Shown here: positions 51,748 through 60,339 of the stretch, piece after piece
Layout of the letters: each line of letters begins with the position of its first letter
How positions within the stretch are numbered: the first letter of the stretch is position 1
Assembly: GCF_000314735.2 (NCBI RefSeq)
Contig: NZ_KB375270.1
Coordinates: 2,666,001-2,730,000 of the forward strand
Length of the DNA: 64,000 bases
Direction of reading: 5' to 3'
Source of the DNA: Afipia felis ATCC 53690
Lineage (GTDB): Bacteria; Pseudomonadota; Alphaproteobacteria; Rhizobiales; Xanthobacteraceae
The notes under the pieces: generated by a model
Told to the model about the DNA's origin: nothing
Databases searched by the model: none
What the model saw: the letters and a program-made list of their open reading frames with translations, nothing else
Translations under genes and position numbers: made by a program

Positions 51748-52971
51748 TCAGGCATCCAGCCGCTTGAACACCAGTGTGGCGTTGGTGCCGCCGAAACCGA
51801 ACGAGTTCGACAGCACGGTACCGACCTTCGCGTTGTCGATGCGCTTGCGCACGATCGGCATGTCGGCGAACACCGGGTCGAGTTCCTGGATGTTGGCGCT
51901 CTCGCAGATGAACCCGTTGTTCATCATCAGCAGCGAATAGATCGCCTCCTGCACACCCGTTGCACCCAGGGAATGACCGGTCAGCGATTTGGTGGCGGAG
52001 ATCGGCGGGCACTTGTCGCCTGTGCCGAACACGTTGCGGATGGCGTTGATTTCCGGCGGATCGCCCGCTGGCGTCGAGGTTGCGTGCGGATTGATGTAGT
52101 CGATCGGCCCCTTCACGGTGGACAGCGCCATGCGCATGCAGCGCTCCGCACCTTCGCCCGAGGGAGCGACCATGTCGTAGCCGTCGGAGGTCGCGCCGTA
52201 GCCGACGATCTCACCGTAAATCTTCGCGCCACGCGCCTTGGCGTGTTCGAGTTCTTCCAGCACCACGACGCCCGCACCACCGGCGATGACGAAACCATCG
52301 CGGTTGACGTCGTAGGCACGCGAAGCGGTCGACGGCGTGTCGTTGTACTTCGACGACATCGCACCCATCGCGTCGAACAGCACCGACAGCGACCAATCGA
52401 GTTCTTCGCAGCCGCCCGCGAACATCACGTCCTGCTTGCCGTACTGGATCATCTCATACGCATTGCCGATGCAATGGTTCGAGGTCGCGCAAGCCGAGGA
52501 GATCGAATAGTTCACGCCCTTGATCTTGAACCAGGTCGCAAGCGTCGCAGACGCGGTTGAGGACATCGCCTTCGGCACCGCGAACGGGCCAACGCGCTTC
52601 GGTCCCTTGGTGCGCGTGGTGTCGGCCGCTTCGACGATGGTGCGCGCCGAGGGACCGCCCGATCCCATGATGATGCCGGTGCGCACATTGGAGACGTCGG
52701 ATTCTTCGAGACCGGAATCGCGGATCGCTTGGTCCATCGCGACGTGATTCCACGCCGCGCCTTCCGCAAGAAAACGCATTGCACGGCGATCGACGACCTC
52801 TGCGGGATTCAGCGTCGGCGCGCCCTGCACCTGCGAGCGGAATCCCAGCTTGGCGTATTCCTCCGCGCGCGTAATGCCGGGCTTCGCCTCGTGCAGGCTT
52901 GCCAGAACTTCCTGAGTGTTGTTTCCGATGGACGAGACAATTCCCATCCCCGTGACGACAACTCGTCGCAT
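51748..52971 (-). CDS. fabB: 3-oxoacyl-[acyl-carrier-protein] synthase I
   Basis: A 407-residue condensing enzyme. The nucleophile Cys lies in [12 protein letters not shown] (near 162), the catalytic His residues in [12 protein letters not shown] and [12 protein letters not shown], and the C terminus is [13 protein letters not shown]. The pairing with fabA shows it elongates the cis-3-decenoyl intermediate to give unsaturated fatty acids. GAGGCGA stands before the ATG. It starts 86 bases after fabA. Confidence 0.96.
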   Translation of the reverse strand: MRRVVVTGMGIVSSIGNNTQEVLASLHEAKPGITRAEEYAKLGFRSQVQGAPTLNPAEVVDRRAMRFLAEGAAWNHVAMDQAIRDSGLEESDVSNVRTGIIMGSGGPSARTIVEAADTTRTKGPKRVGPFAVPKAMSSTASATLATWFKIKGVNYSISSACATSNHCIGNAYEMIQYGKQDVMFAGGCEELDWSLSVLFDAMGAMSSKYNDTPSTASRAYDVNRDGFVIAGGAGVVVLEELEHAKARGAKIYGEIVGYGATSDGYDMVAPSGEGAERCMRMALSTVKGPIDYINPHATSTPAGDPPEINAIRNVFGTGDKCPPISATKSLTGHSLGATGVQEAIYSLLMMNNGFICESANIQELDPVFADMPIVRKRIDNAKVGTVLSNSFGFGGTNATLVFKRLDA

Positions 52972-53057
52972 GATCGCCTCACTTGATTCCGTTTTTGGCC
53001 TTGTGTCCGGCCGTTCCCCGGGCCTGGAAGTTTAATCCAGGCGCCTCCCGCACTGAA

Positions 53058-53588
53058 TTACTTTCCGGTCTGCGCCGGCGCGTCCTGTTGAAAAAGCCCA
53101 ACCTTCAGATCAGTAGCGCGATAGATAATCTCGCCATCCGTCGAAAGCCAGCCATCGGCCACGCCGAGCACGAGCTTCGAGCGCATCACACGCTTGATAT
53201 CGATGTGGTACTGAACCTTGGTGACATGCGGCAGCACCTGGCCGGAGAACTTCAGATCGCCGAGGCCGAGAGCGCGCCCGCGTCCGGCGCCACCGGTCCA
53301 GCCGAGGAAGAAGCCCACCATCTGCCACAGCGCATCAAGGCCGAGGCAGCCCGGCATCACAGGATCGCCCTTGAAGTGACAACCGAAAAACCACAGATCC
53401 GGCTTAACATCGAGTTCGGCCCGGATGACCCCTTTGCCGAATTCGCCTCCGGTATCCGAAATTTCGGTGATCCGGTCGAACATCAGCATCGGCGGCAGCG
53501 GCAACTGGGCGTTGCCGGGTCCGAATAATTCGCCGCGGCCACAAGCCAGCAAGTCCTCGTAATCATAGCTGTTTTGCCGCTCGCGCAT
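53058..53588 (-). CDS. fabA: 3-hydroxydecanoyl-[acyl-carrier-protein] dehydratase/isomerase
   Basis: A 176-residue hot-dog-fold enzyme that dehydrates 3-hydroxydecanoyl-ACP and isomerises the double bond, the entry to unsaturated fatty acids. The catalytic His is in [13 protein letters not shown] (near 77) and the Asp in [16 protein letters not shown]. Length and sequence are typical. GGGGAGA stands four bases before the ATG. First gene of fabA-fabB-fabI, divergent from irr, with a palindrome-rich region between. Confidence 0.96.
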   Translation of the reverse strand: MRERQNSYDYEDLLACGRGELFGPGNAQLPLPPMLMFDRITEISDTGGEFGKGVIRAELDVKPDLWFFGCHFKGDPVMPGCLGLDALWQMVGFFLGWTGGAGRGRALGLGDLKFSGQVLPHVTKVQYHIDIKRVMRSKLVLGVADGWLSTDGEIIYRATDLKVGLFQQDAPAQTGK

Positions 53589-53659
53589 CGACTCTCCCCC
53601 ACTCGGCCCGATGCCGGTTGCGAACCGGTCCTAACATAGCCATTTCAGCCAAGCAAAGT

Positions 53660-53696
53660 GATTGGTTTCGTGAAACACCCAATCAAAGTCTTTGAT
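53660..53696. promoter_or_regulatory. Two overlapping palindromes between fabA and irr
   Basis: First: GATTGG ... CCAATC (53660-53684) enclosing GTTTC-GT-GAAAC. Second: the perfect 15-bp palindrome ATCAAAG-T-CTTTGAT (53682-53696), sharing three bases with the first. They lie about 70-110 bases upstream of fabA and just upstream of the irr promoter elements. They are probably operators for a dimeric regulator of fabA-fabB-fabI or irr. Confidence 0.5.
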
Positions 53697-53700
53697 CCAG

Positions 53701-53740
53701 TTGCGAAAAACTTGCATGTAACTGCATCTTTCGATACGAT
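53701..53740 (+). promoter_or_regulatory. Candidate irr promoter with Fur-type direct repeats
   Basis: Three hexamers TTGCGA (53701), TTGCAT (53712) and CTGCAT (53722) recur at 10-11-base steps. TTGCAT could be a -35 element with TACGAT (53735-53740) as -10 at 17-base spacing, so the repeats overlap the promoter. In Bradyrhizobium japonicum Fur is known to bind an unusual direct-repeat site in the irr promoter; this layout resembles it. The match is by memory and by eye. Confidence 0.45.
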
Positions 53741-53799
53741 GCGCCTACATCTTGGGGAACTCCGTTTCCGAGCGTTGCGTATTTTCAGGGATCCGAAAA

Positions 53800-54300
53800 G
53801 TGAACGAGATCGACAACATCGAACGTCATGGTCAGGACGATGCCAGCCGCGTACGTGAGCACGTTCATGGCCACGCACCGGTCCTCACTGGCTGTCCGTG
53901 GCATGACGTCAACGAGATGTTGCAATCGGTCGGGCTGCGCCCCACCCGCCAGCGCATGGCGCTCGGCTGGCTCCTGTTCGGCAAGGGCGATCGTCACCTG
54001 ACTGCGGAAATGCTCTACGAAGAAGCGACGCTCGCCAAGGTGCCGGTATCGCTCGCGACCGTCTACAATACACTGAACCAACTCACCGAAGCGGGCCTGC
54101 TGCGTCAGGTCAGCGTCGACGGTACCAAGACCTATTTCGATACCAATGTCACCTCGCACCATCACTTCTACCTGGAGAGCAATCACGAGCTGGTCGATAT
54201 TCCTGACCAGAACCTGATGCTGCAGCAGGTGCCGGAAGTGCCGGAAGGCTACGAGATCAGCCGCATCGACATGGTGGTCCGGCTCCGCAAGAAGCGTTGA
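53800..54300 (+). CDS. irr: Iron response regulator Irr (Fur family)
   Basis: A 166-residue Fur-superfamily regulator that responds to heme status and controls iron and heme genes. The heme regulatory motif G31-C32-P33 lies in TGCPWHDVNEML, which in Bradyrhizobium makes the protein unstable when heme is present. The winged helix (RPTRQRMALGWLLF; VSLATVYNTLNQLTEAG) and the His-rich second heme/metal site SHHHFYLESNH follow. No zinc CxxC is present. The start is a GTG at 53800, with GGGA upstream; an upstream TTG frame is less likely. Confidence 0.93.
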   Translation: MNEIDNIERHGQDDASRVREHVHGHAPVLTGCPWHDVNEMLQSVGLRPTRQRMALGWLLFGKGDRHLTAEMLYEEATLAKVPVSLATVYNTLNQLTEAGLLRQVSVDGTKTYFDTNVTSHHHFYLESNHELVDIPDQNLMLQQVPEVPEGYEISRIDMVVRLRKKR

Positions 54301-54323
54301 ACCGCGCCCGTCATCCGGGATCA

Positions 54324-54365
54324 AAACAAAACGCCGACCGGGATATCCCGGTCGGCGTTTTGTTT
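54324..54365. terminator. Bidirectional terminator between irr and the SH3 gene
   Basis: A perfect 42-base palindrome (21-base arms) with the centre GGGATATCCC at 54340-54349, flanked by A runs on the left and T runs on the right. It can act for irr on the plus strand and for the SH3-domain gene on the minus strand. Confidence 0.88.
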
Positions 54366-54394
54366 GTGTCTGACATGATCTGCAAACGGGCGCG

Positions 54395-54928
54395 TCAGTT
54401 CACCTTCTCGTCAGAGTAGACGCCCCACAGCCGCTGCTGCTCGATCCAGCCATCGAAGCCGTCACCGGTGATGCGGCACCACGTCCCGGTGCACCGTTTC
54501 ACCTGGGCGATCACACCGGCTTGCAGACGCGCCGCAACGGCGCTGTCCTCATCCGGTCGATCCCGCAATGCGGCAAGCTCGTCCTTTTTCTTCATGGTGA
54601 CCACGGCGGTGCGACGGCCGGACAACAACGAGTGATACACCCAACCTTCCGCACCTTCGGAATCGCGCACCCGCCGCCAGTTCTCGAATTCCGCCGTCAC
54701 TTCGACCGGCAATCCCGCCCGGGTGTAGATCCAGCTGACGTCCTGATCCTTGGTCGGGCCGACCCGGACATTGACGTGATCGGACTTCAAGCTGACGTAA
54801 CGCGGCACCGGCAGCCCGCTCGTGGTCTGCACGTCCTTGGCCGCATGTCCGGTTCCGCCCGTCATTCCCCAGGTTGCGAGCGCCATCAGCATTGCCCAGA
54901 TCGAAGACCGTAATTCCATCATCCGCAT
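54395..54928 (-). CDS. Exported SH3-domain protein
   Basis: A 177-residue protein with an N-terminal signal peptide (hydrophobic MRMMELRSSIWAMLMALATWG, cleavage about GHAAKD) and two bacterial SH3-type segments: VNVRVGPTKDQDVSWIYTRAGLPVEV ... WRRVRDSEGAEGWVYHSLL and VARLQAGVIAQVKRCTGTWCRITGDGFDGWI. Such proteins bind periplasmic or cell-wall partners. The start at 54928 is chosen because it yields a signal peptide; the frame is open further upstream. It is divergent from the dehydrogenase gene. Confidence 0.78.
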   Translation of the reverse strand: MRMMELRSSIWAMLMALATWGMTGGTGHAAKDVQTTSGLPVPRYVSLKSDHVNVRVGPTKDQDVSWIYTRAGLPVEVTAEFENWRRVRDSEGAEGWVYHSLLSGRRTAVVTMKKKDELAALRDRPDEDSAVAARLQAGVIAQVKRCTGTWCRITGDGFDGWIEQQRLWGVYSDEKVN

Positions 54929-55175
54929 TCCGTCACTTAACCCCGCCACAATGGCCCCAGACGTTCGAACGAGCCGCGCCCCGCCGCGGTCATCGTCATC
55001 AGGCCATCCTGGTTCTTGTCTTGATCCGGCCTTCTGATAGAGAGGACCGAAGCCTCCAATACGGGACACCTTGGGCTAGGAACGGGAAACCTTGCAGCTG
55101 GCGTCCAATTCGTACATTCGAACAAGCCGGTTAATGCGGACTGAACGCCGGTCGATCTGGTCTTGAGGATGAGCA

Positions 55176-56174
55176 ATGTCGGGTAAGAAAAAGCCGCTGA
55201 TCGTCGTCACGCGCAAATTGCCGGACAGCACCGAAACGCGCATGCGCGAATTGTTCGACACCCGCCTCAACATCGACGACGTCCCGATGACCAAGGCGCA
55301 GCTGATCGAGGCGGTCCAGACCGCGGACGTGCTGGTGCCTACCGTCAGCGACGAGATCGACGCCGAAATTCTCGGCCATGCCAACGGCAAGCTCCGCCTG
55401 ATCGCCCATTTCGGCAACGGCGTGGACAATCTCGACGTCACGGCGGCGGTCGCGCGCGGCATCACGGTGACCAACACGCCAAAGGTCCTGACCGAAGACA
55501 CCGCCGATATGACGATGGCGCTGATCCTTGCGGTACCGCGGCGGCTCATCGAGGGCGCGTCCGTGCTGACAAGCGGTGAATGGCCCGGCTGGTCACCGAC
55601 CTGGATGCTGGGCCACCGTCTCGGCGGCAAGCGGCTCGGTATCATCGGCATGGGCCGCATCGGCCAAGCTCTGGCGCGGCGCGCGCATGCCTTCGGCATG
55701 CAGATCCACTATCACAACCGCCGCCCTGTCAGCCCGGCGATCGAAGAAGAATTGGGCGCGACCTACTGGGAGAGCCTCGACCAGATGCTGGCGCGGATGG
55801 ACTTCATCTCGGTGAACTGTCCGCATACGCCTGCGACCTATCACCTGCTCTCCGGGCGCCGCCTGAAGCTGGTCCGCAAGGACGCCTACATCATCAACAC
55901 CGCGCGCGGCGAGATCATCGACGAGGCGACGCTGGTGAAGCTGATCGAAGACGGCGAGATCGCCGGCGCCGCGCTCGACGTGTTCGAACACGAGCCCGCA
56001 GTGCACCCCAAACTGCTGCGCCTCGCCAAGACCTACAAGGTGGTGCTGCTGCCGCATATGGGCTCGGCCACGGTCGAAGGCCGCGTCGACATGGGCGAAA
56101 AGGTCATCATCAACATCCGCACTTTCCTCGACGGCCACAAGCCGCCGGATCGCGTGCTACCGAGCATGCTGTAA
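55176..56174 (+). CDS. D-2-hydroxyacid dehydrogenase (glyoxylate/hydroxypyruvate reductase type)
   Basis: A 332-residue NAD(P)-dependent dehydrogenase. The Rossmann motif is GIIGMGRIGQALARRAHAFG (near 150-169), and the catalytic Arg, Glu and His lie in NTARGEIID, DVFEHEPAV and LLPHMGSAT. The sequence type matches the glycerate dehydrogenases of Rhizobiales. The substrate (glyoxylate, hydroxypyruvate or another 2-oxoacid) cannot be fixed from sequence. A strong GAGGATGAG precedes the ATG. Confidence 0.85.
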   Translation: MSGKKKPLIVVTRKLPDSTETRMRELFDTRLNIDDVPMTKAQLIEAVQTADVLVPTVSDEIDAEILGHANGKLRLIAHFGNGVDNLDVTAAVARGITVTNTPKVLTEDTADMTMALILAVPRRLIEGASVLTSGEWPGWSPTWMLGHRLGGKRLGIIGMGRIGQALARRAHAFGMQIHYHNRRPVSPAIEEELGATYWESLDQMLARMDFISVNCPHTPATYHLLSGRRLKLVRKDAYIINTARGEIIDEATLVKLIEDGEIAGAALDVFEHEPAVHPKLLRLAKTYKVVLLPHMGSATVEGRVDMGEKVIINIRTFLDGHKPPDRVLPSML

Positions 56175-56181
56175 TCGCGTC

Positions 56182-56982
56182 TTAACGGTGCGCGGACAAA
56201 TCTCTGATCGTCGGATGGTCACCATTGAGCGGATTGGACGGATCGCGCGTGTAGCGCAGCGTCTCGAAGCGCATCGCGCGCGCGTCGATCATCAATAGCC
56301 GCCCGACCAGTCCCTCGCCGAAGCCGACGATCTCACGGATCGCTTCCAGCGCCATCATTGAACCGAGCACGCCCGCGAAAGCGCCGACGAGCCCCGCCTC
56401 CTCGCAAGTCGGAATCGTGCCGGGCGGCGGCGCTTCCGGAAACAGACAGCGATAGGTCGGATTGGACGCACCTTCCGCATTCTTCTCGTGCGCGCGGATC
56501 GTCGTCAGCGAGGCATCGAAAATCCCGAGGGCACCCGCGACCAGCGTTTTTCCCGCGAGATAGCAGGCATCCGATACCAGATAGCGCGTGGTGAAATTAT
56601 CGGAGCCATCGACGACGATGTCGTAGCCGCCAATGATCTGCATGGCGTTTGACGTATCGAGCCGCGTGTCATGCGTGATGAATTCGACATGCGGATTGAG
56701 CGCACGGATTTTGTCAGCCGCGCTCTGCGTTTTCAGATGACCGACATCAGGCGTGGCATGAATGATCTGGCGCTGCAGGTTCGACAGCGACACCGTGTCG
56801 TCATCGACCACGCCGAGCGTGCCGACACCGGCGGCGGCGAGATACATCAGGGCTGGCGCACCGAGCCCGCCCGCGCCGATCACCAGCACCTTCGCGGCCT
56901 TGAGCGCGGCCTGGCCCTGCCCACCGACTTCGCGCAGGACGATGTGACGGGCATAGCGTTCGAGTTCTTCGGACGTCAGCAT
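56182..56982 (-). CDS. moeB: HesA/MoeB/ThiF-family adenylyltransferase with degenerate zinc site
   Basis: A 266-residue E1-like enzyme that adenylates the C terminus of a small sulfur-carrier protein such as MoaD or ThiS. The ATP site is VLVIGAGGLGAPALMYLAAAG (33-53) with VDDDTVSLSNLQRQ and VDGSDNF. Of the zinc tetrad of E. coli MoeB, only one Cys is left: CYRC is T176-Y-R-C179, and the second pair is N250-P-L-N253. The Cys at 193 (PTCEEAGLVG) is kept. The carrier partner is unknown; the gene lies tail-to-tail with the dehydrogenase gene and 12 bases upstream of nothing else but mutM. Confidence 0.85.
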   Translation of the reverse strand: MLTSEELERYARHIVLREVGGQGQAALKAAKVLVIGAGGLGAPALMYLAAAGVGTLGVVDDDTVSLSNLQRQIIHATPDVGHLKTQSAADKIRALNPHVEFITHDTRLDTSNAMQIIGGYDIVVDGSDNFTTRYLVSDACYLAGKTLVAGALGIFDASLTTIRAHEKNAEGASNPTYRCLFPEAPPPGTIPTCEEAGLVGAFAGVLGSMMALEAIREIVGFGEGLVGRLLMIDARAMRFETLRYTRDPSNPLNGDHPTIRDLSAHR

Positions 56983-56994
56983 GATATCGAATAC

Positions 56995-57876
56995 CTACTT
57001 CTGACAGCTCGGGCACCAGAAGGTGGAGCGCCCGTTCTGGGTAAAGCGTTTCACGGTGCCGCGGCAACCGCGCGTGCGGCATGGCTCGCCCTCGCGATCG
57101 TAGACCTGAAACGAGTGCTGGAAATAGCCGAGTTCGCCAGAGGTCTGGCGGTGGTCGCGCAGCGACGACCCACCCGCCTCAATCGCTGCATTCAGCACAG
57201 TACGGATCGCGGCCACGAGCCGCACGGCATGCTCGGCCGGCGCGCCACTGCGGCTCGCAAGCGTGGACGCCTGCCGCTTGGGCGACAGATGTGCGCGAAA
57301 CAGCGCCTCGCAGACATAGATATTGCCGAGCCCGGCGACGACGCGCTGGTCGAGCAGCGCCGATTTCAGAGAGGTTTTCTTGCCATTGCAGGCCTGCGCC
57401 AGCATCGCTGCGTCGAACGCATTGCCGAGCGGCTCGGGCCCGAGCGCCTTGAGGAACGGCTCGTCGTCGAGATCGGCGCGGGCCACGATCTTCATGTAGC
57501 CGAAGCGGCGCGGATCGTTGAACGATATCACCGCGCCGTTATCCATCTCGAATACGACGTGATCGTGCGTGCGGCTCTCGCCGCGCGGATGGTGAAACGC
57601 GCCCGGCGTTTTTCCGTGATCGCCCGCCATGACACGAAACGAGCCGGACATGCCCAGATGCATCAAGAGCACGTCGCCGGAATCGAGATCGGCCAAAAGG
57701 TATTTGGCGCGGCGACCCAACCCCGTCACTTTCCGCTTGTTCAGGCGGGCGGCAAAATCCTTCTGCAATGGGAAACGCAGATCGCCGCGATGGGCGGTGA
57801 CGCACTCGATTCGCGCACCCTCCATAGCGGGAATCAGACCGCGACGGACCGTCTCAACCTCGGGTAATTCGGGCAT
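56995..57876 (-). CDS. mutM: Formamidopyrimidine-DNA glycosylase
   Basis: A 293-residue bifunctional glycosylase/AP lyase that removes 8-oxoguanine. The N-terminal nucleophile proline and Glu are in [13 protein letters not shown]; the H2TH region shows [20 protein letters not shown]; the C-terminal zinc finger is C-x4-C ... C-x2-C (CRTRGC, FWCPSC). All key residues are present. The start at 57876 gives the processed PELPEVE N terminus; the longer frame to 57900 would hide the catalytic proline. It precedes the moeB-like gene by 12 bases. Confidence 0.96.
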   Translation of the reverse strand: MPELPEVETVRRGLIPAMEGARIECVTAHRGDLRFPLQKDFAARLNKRKVTGLGRRAKYLLADLDSGDVLLMHLGMSGSFRVMAGDHGKTPGAFHHPRGESRTHDHVVFEMDNGAVISFNDPRRFGYMKIVARADLDDEPFLKALGPEPLGNAFDAAMLAQACNGKKTSLKSALLDQRVVAGLGNIYVCEALFRAHLSPKRQASTLASRSGAPAEHAVRLVAAIRTVLNAAIEAGGSSLRDHRQTSGELGYFQHSFQVYDREGEPCRTRGCRGTVKRFTQNGRSTFWCPSCQK

Positions 57877-57953
57877 TTCGGATTCACCTTGAGCGCCCAA
57901 GGTGATAGCGCCATTGCGCTCGCCACGCTATGGTGCGCCCCGGAGAGCCAGAC

Positions 57954-58718
57954 ATGAGCCAAGCGCCAGATAATTCGACACATTTCGGCTATCGGGAGGT
58001 TTCGCCCGGCGAAAAGCAGGGCCTCGTCAACGAGGTCTTCCACAACGTCGCGAAGCGCTACGACCTGATGAACGACCTGATGTCGGGCGGACTGCACCGC
58101 GTCTGGAAGAACCTCATGGTGGAGACGCTAAACCCGCCGCGCGGCGAGGCTTCGTTCCGGATGCTCGATGTCGCGGGCGGCACCGGCGACATCTCCTTCC
58201 GTGCGGCAAAAGCGGCCGGACCCAATTTCCATTCCACCGTCTGCGACATCAACACCGACATGCTGGCGGTTGGTCGCGAACGGGCGCAGGCTCAAGGTCT
58301 GGACGACCGCGTCGATTTCGTCGAGGGCAATGCCGAGGCGCTCGCTTTCGCCGACAGGACTTTCGACGCCTACACCATCGCCTTCGGCATTCGCAACGTA
58401 CCGCAGATTCCGCTGGCGCTGCGCGAAGCCTATCGTGTGCTCCGGCCCGGTTCGCGCTTCCTTTGCCTTGAGTTTTCTTCCGTCAACGTGCCCGGTCTCG
58501 ACAGAATTTACGACATGTTCTCATTCAATGTCATTCCGCAGATCGGCAAAGCCGTGACTGGTGACGCCGAATCCTATCGCTATCTGGTCGAATCGATCCG
58601 GCAGTTTCCAAAGCCCGACACTTTCGCCGACATGATTCGCGAGGCCGGTTTTTCGCGCGTGACCCACGAGGTCTTTTCGGGCGGCATCGTCGCGCTGCAT
58701 TCGGGCTGGCGCCTGTGA
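57954..58718 (+). CDS. ubiE: Demethylmenaquinone/ubiquinone C-methyltransferase
   Basis: A 254-residue SAM-dependent C-methyltransferase of quinone synthesis. SAM-binding motif [14 protein letters not shown] (near 71-84), [22 protein letters not shown] and [25 protein letters not shown] are UbiE signatures. GGAG lies before the ATG. The longer frame from 57930 is not needed. It overlaps ubiB by four bases (the ubiB GTG is inside the ubiE stop), so the two are coupled. Confidence 0.95.
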   Translation: MSQAPDNSTHFGYREVSPGEKQGLVNEVFHNVAKRYDLMNDLMSGGLHRVWKNLMVETLNPPRGEASFRMLDVAGGTGDISFRAAKAAGPNFHSTVCDINTDMLAVGRERAQAQGLDDRVDFVEGNAEALAFADRTFDAYTIAFGIRNVPQIPLALREAYRVLRPGSRFLCLEFSSVNVPGLDRIYDMFSFNVIPQIGKAVTGDAESYRYLVESIRQFPKPDTFADMIREAGFSRVTHEVFSGGIVALHSGWRL

Positions 58719-60283
58719 TTTCATCGCTGACGCACATTTCCCGGCTTGCCCGCGCGGCCTTCGTATTCGCGCGCGAAGGCGTGTTCGGCATCATCGATCC
58801 CTCACCGTTGCCGCCGCCCGCACAGGCCGCGATTCGCGCCGCGCGATTGATCGAACGCCGTGGATCGAAATCCGGCGCGCGACTGTCGCGGGCACTGACG
58901 CGGCTCGGCCCCACTTACGTCAAGCTCGGTCAGTTTCTCGCCACCCGGCCCGACGTCGTCGGCGTCGCGATGGCGCGCGATCTTGAAAGCCTGCAGGATC
59001 GTCTGCCGCCATTCCCGCAGAACCAGGCCATCGCTGTGGTCGAGACTGGGCTGGAAAAGCCCATTTCATCGGTATTTTCGCATTTCGGCGAATCGGTCGC
59101 GGCCGCCTCCATCGCGCAGGTGCATCGCGCCGAGATTTCGGACGCCAACGGCACGCGGCCCGCTGCCGTCAAGATTCTGCGCCCGCATGTCGGCGCGCGC
59201 TTCAACCATGACCTCAATGCGTTCCGCTACGCCGCGCGCAAGGCGGAAGGCATTTCATCGGAGGCTCGCCGGCTCCGCCTGACCGAGATTATCGAGACGC
59301 TGGCGCGGTCCGTCGCCATGGAGATGGACCTTCGCATCGAGGCCGCCGCACTCTCGGAGATGGCGGAGAATACGCGCGAGGATACCGACTTCCGCGTGCC
59401 CGCCGTCGACTGGGATCGTACCAGCCATCATGTGCTGACGATGGAGTGGATCGAGGGCATCGCGCTCAACGACCGCACGCGGCTCGAGGCCGCCGGCATC
59501 GATCTGCCCGCGCTCGGCCGCAAGGTGATCCAGAATTTCCTGCGCCACGCGCTGCGCGACGGCTTTTTCCATGCCGACATGCATCCGGGCAATCTGTTCG
59601 TCGACAAGAACGAGCGGCTGGTGGCGGTGGATTTCGGCATCATGGGCCGCCTCGGGATGAAGGAGCGGCAATTTCTCGCCGAAATTCTCTACGGCTTCAT
59701 CACCCGCAATTATCGTCGCGTCGCTGAGGTGCATTTCGAAGCCGGCTACGTGCCCGCGCACCATTCGGTCGAGAATTTCGCGCAAGCGATCCGCGCCATC
59801 GGCGAACCGATCCACAACCGCGCTGCCGACGAAATCTCGATGGCGAAGCTGCTCACGCTGCTGCTCGAGGTCACCGGCCTGTTCGACATGCGCACACGGC
59901 CCGAGCTGATCCTGCTGCAGAAGACCATGGTGGTGGTGGAAGGCGTCGCCCGCTCCTTCGACCCCAAGCTCGACATCTGGAAGACCGCCGATCCCGTGGT
60001 GCGCGAATGGATCGAACGCAATCTCGGCCCGCTCGGCCGTATCCAGCAGGCGGCACACGGCGCAGGCGACCTCGGCCGCATTCTCTCCGGGCTTCCGGCC
60101 ATCGCGGCCCGCTCGGTCGCGGCGCTGGAGCAATTCGAGACCATGACCCGCGATGGGTTGGTGCTGTCGCCGGATACGATTGCCGCTCTGGGGAGATCGG
60201 AGCGGCGTGGACGCCATTGGGAGACGGTGGCGCTCTGGATTATCGCCTTGAGCCTGCTCGGATTTCTCTGGCTATCCCGCTAG
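58715..60283 (+). CDS. ubiB: Ubiquinone biosynthesis kinase-like protein UbiB
   Basis: A 522-residue atypical ADCK-family ATPase that supports ubiquinone synthesis at the membrane. The KxGQ motif is in [10 protein letters not shown], the Ala-rich loop in [11 protein letters not shown], and the kinase-like motifs in [15 protein letters not shown] and [12 protein letters not shown] single C-terminal membrane helix ([21 protein letters not shown] is hydrophobic) anchors it. It starts at GTG 58715 overlapping ubiE, and stops two bases before the first half-site of the coaBC operator. Confidence 0.95.
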   Translation: MISSLTHISRLARAAFVFAREGVFGIIDPSPLPPPAQAAIRAARLIERRGSKSGARLSRALTRLGPTYVKLGQFLATRPDVVGVAMARDLESLQDRLPPFPQNQAIAVVETGLEKPISSVFSHFGESVAAASIAQVHRAEISDANGTRPAAVKILRPHVGARFNHDLNAFRYAARKAEGISSEARRLRLTEIIETLARSVAMEMDLRIEAAALSEMAENTREDTDFRVPAVDWDRTSHHVLTMEWIEGIALNDRTRLEAAGIDLPALGRKVIQNFLRHALRDGFFHADMHPGNLFVDKNERLVAVDFGIMGRLGMKERQFLAEILYGFITRNYRRVAEVHFEAGYVPAHHSVENFAQAIRAIGEPIHNRAADEISMAKLLTLLLEVTGLFDMRTRPELILLQKTMVVVEGVARSFDPKLDIWKTADPVVREWIERNLGPLGRIQQAAHGAGDLGRILSGLPAIAARSVAALEQFETMTRDGLVLSPDTIAALGRSERRGRHWETVALWIIALSLLGFLWLSR

Positions 60284-60284
60284 G

Positions 60285-60326
60285 TGCAATCACCTATCGG
60301 AGTATTTGATTGCATTGCAATCAAAT
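60285..60326. promoter_or_regulatory. Three-half-site operator upstream of the RHH-CoaBC fusion gene
   Basis: Half-sites: TGCAATCA (60285-60292), TGATTGCA (60307-60314), TGCAATCA (60316-60323). The last two form a perfect 23-bp palindrome (60304-60326, 11-bp arms ATTTGATTGCA around one T). The first two form an inverted repeat with 14-base spacing. Between them the sites cover a possible -35 TTGATT (60306-60311), with a -10 TAGGCT 17 bases later; transcription from that promoter would start at or near the ATG. Likely the binding site of the RHH domain of the gene that follows. Confidence 0.72.
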
Positions 60327-60339
60327 GCTAGGCTGAGCC

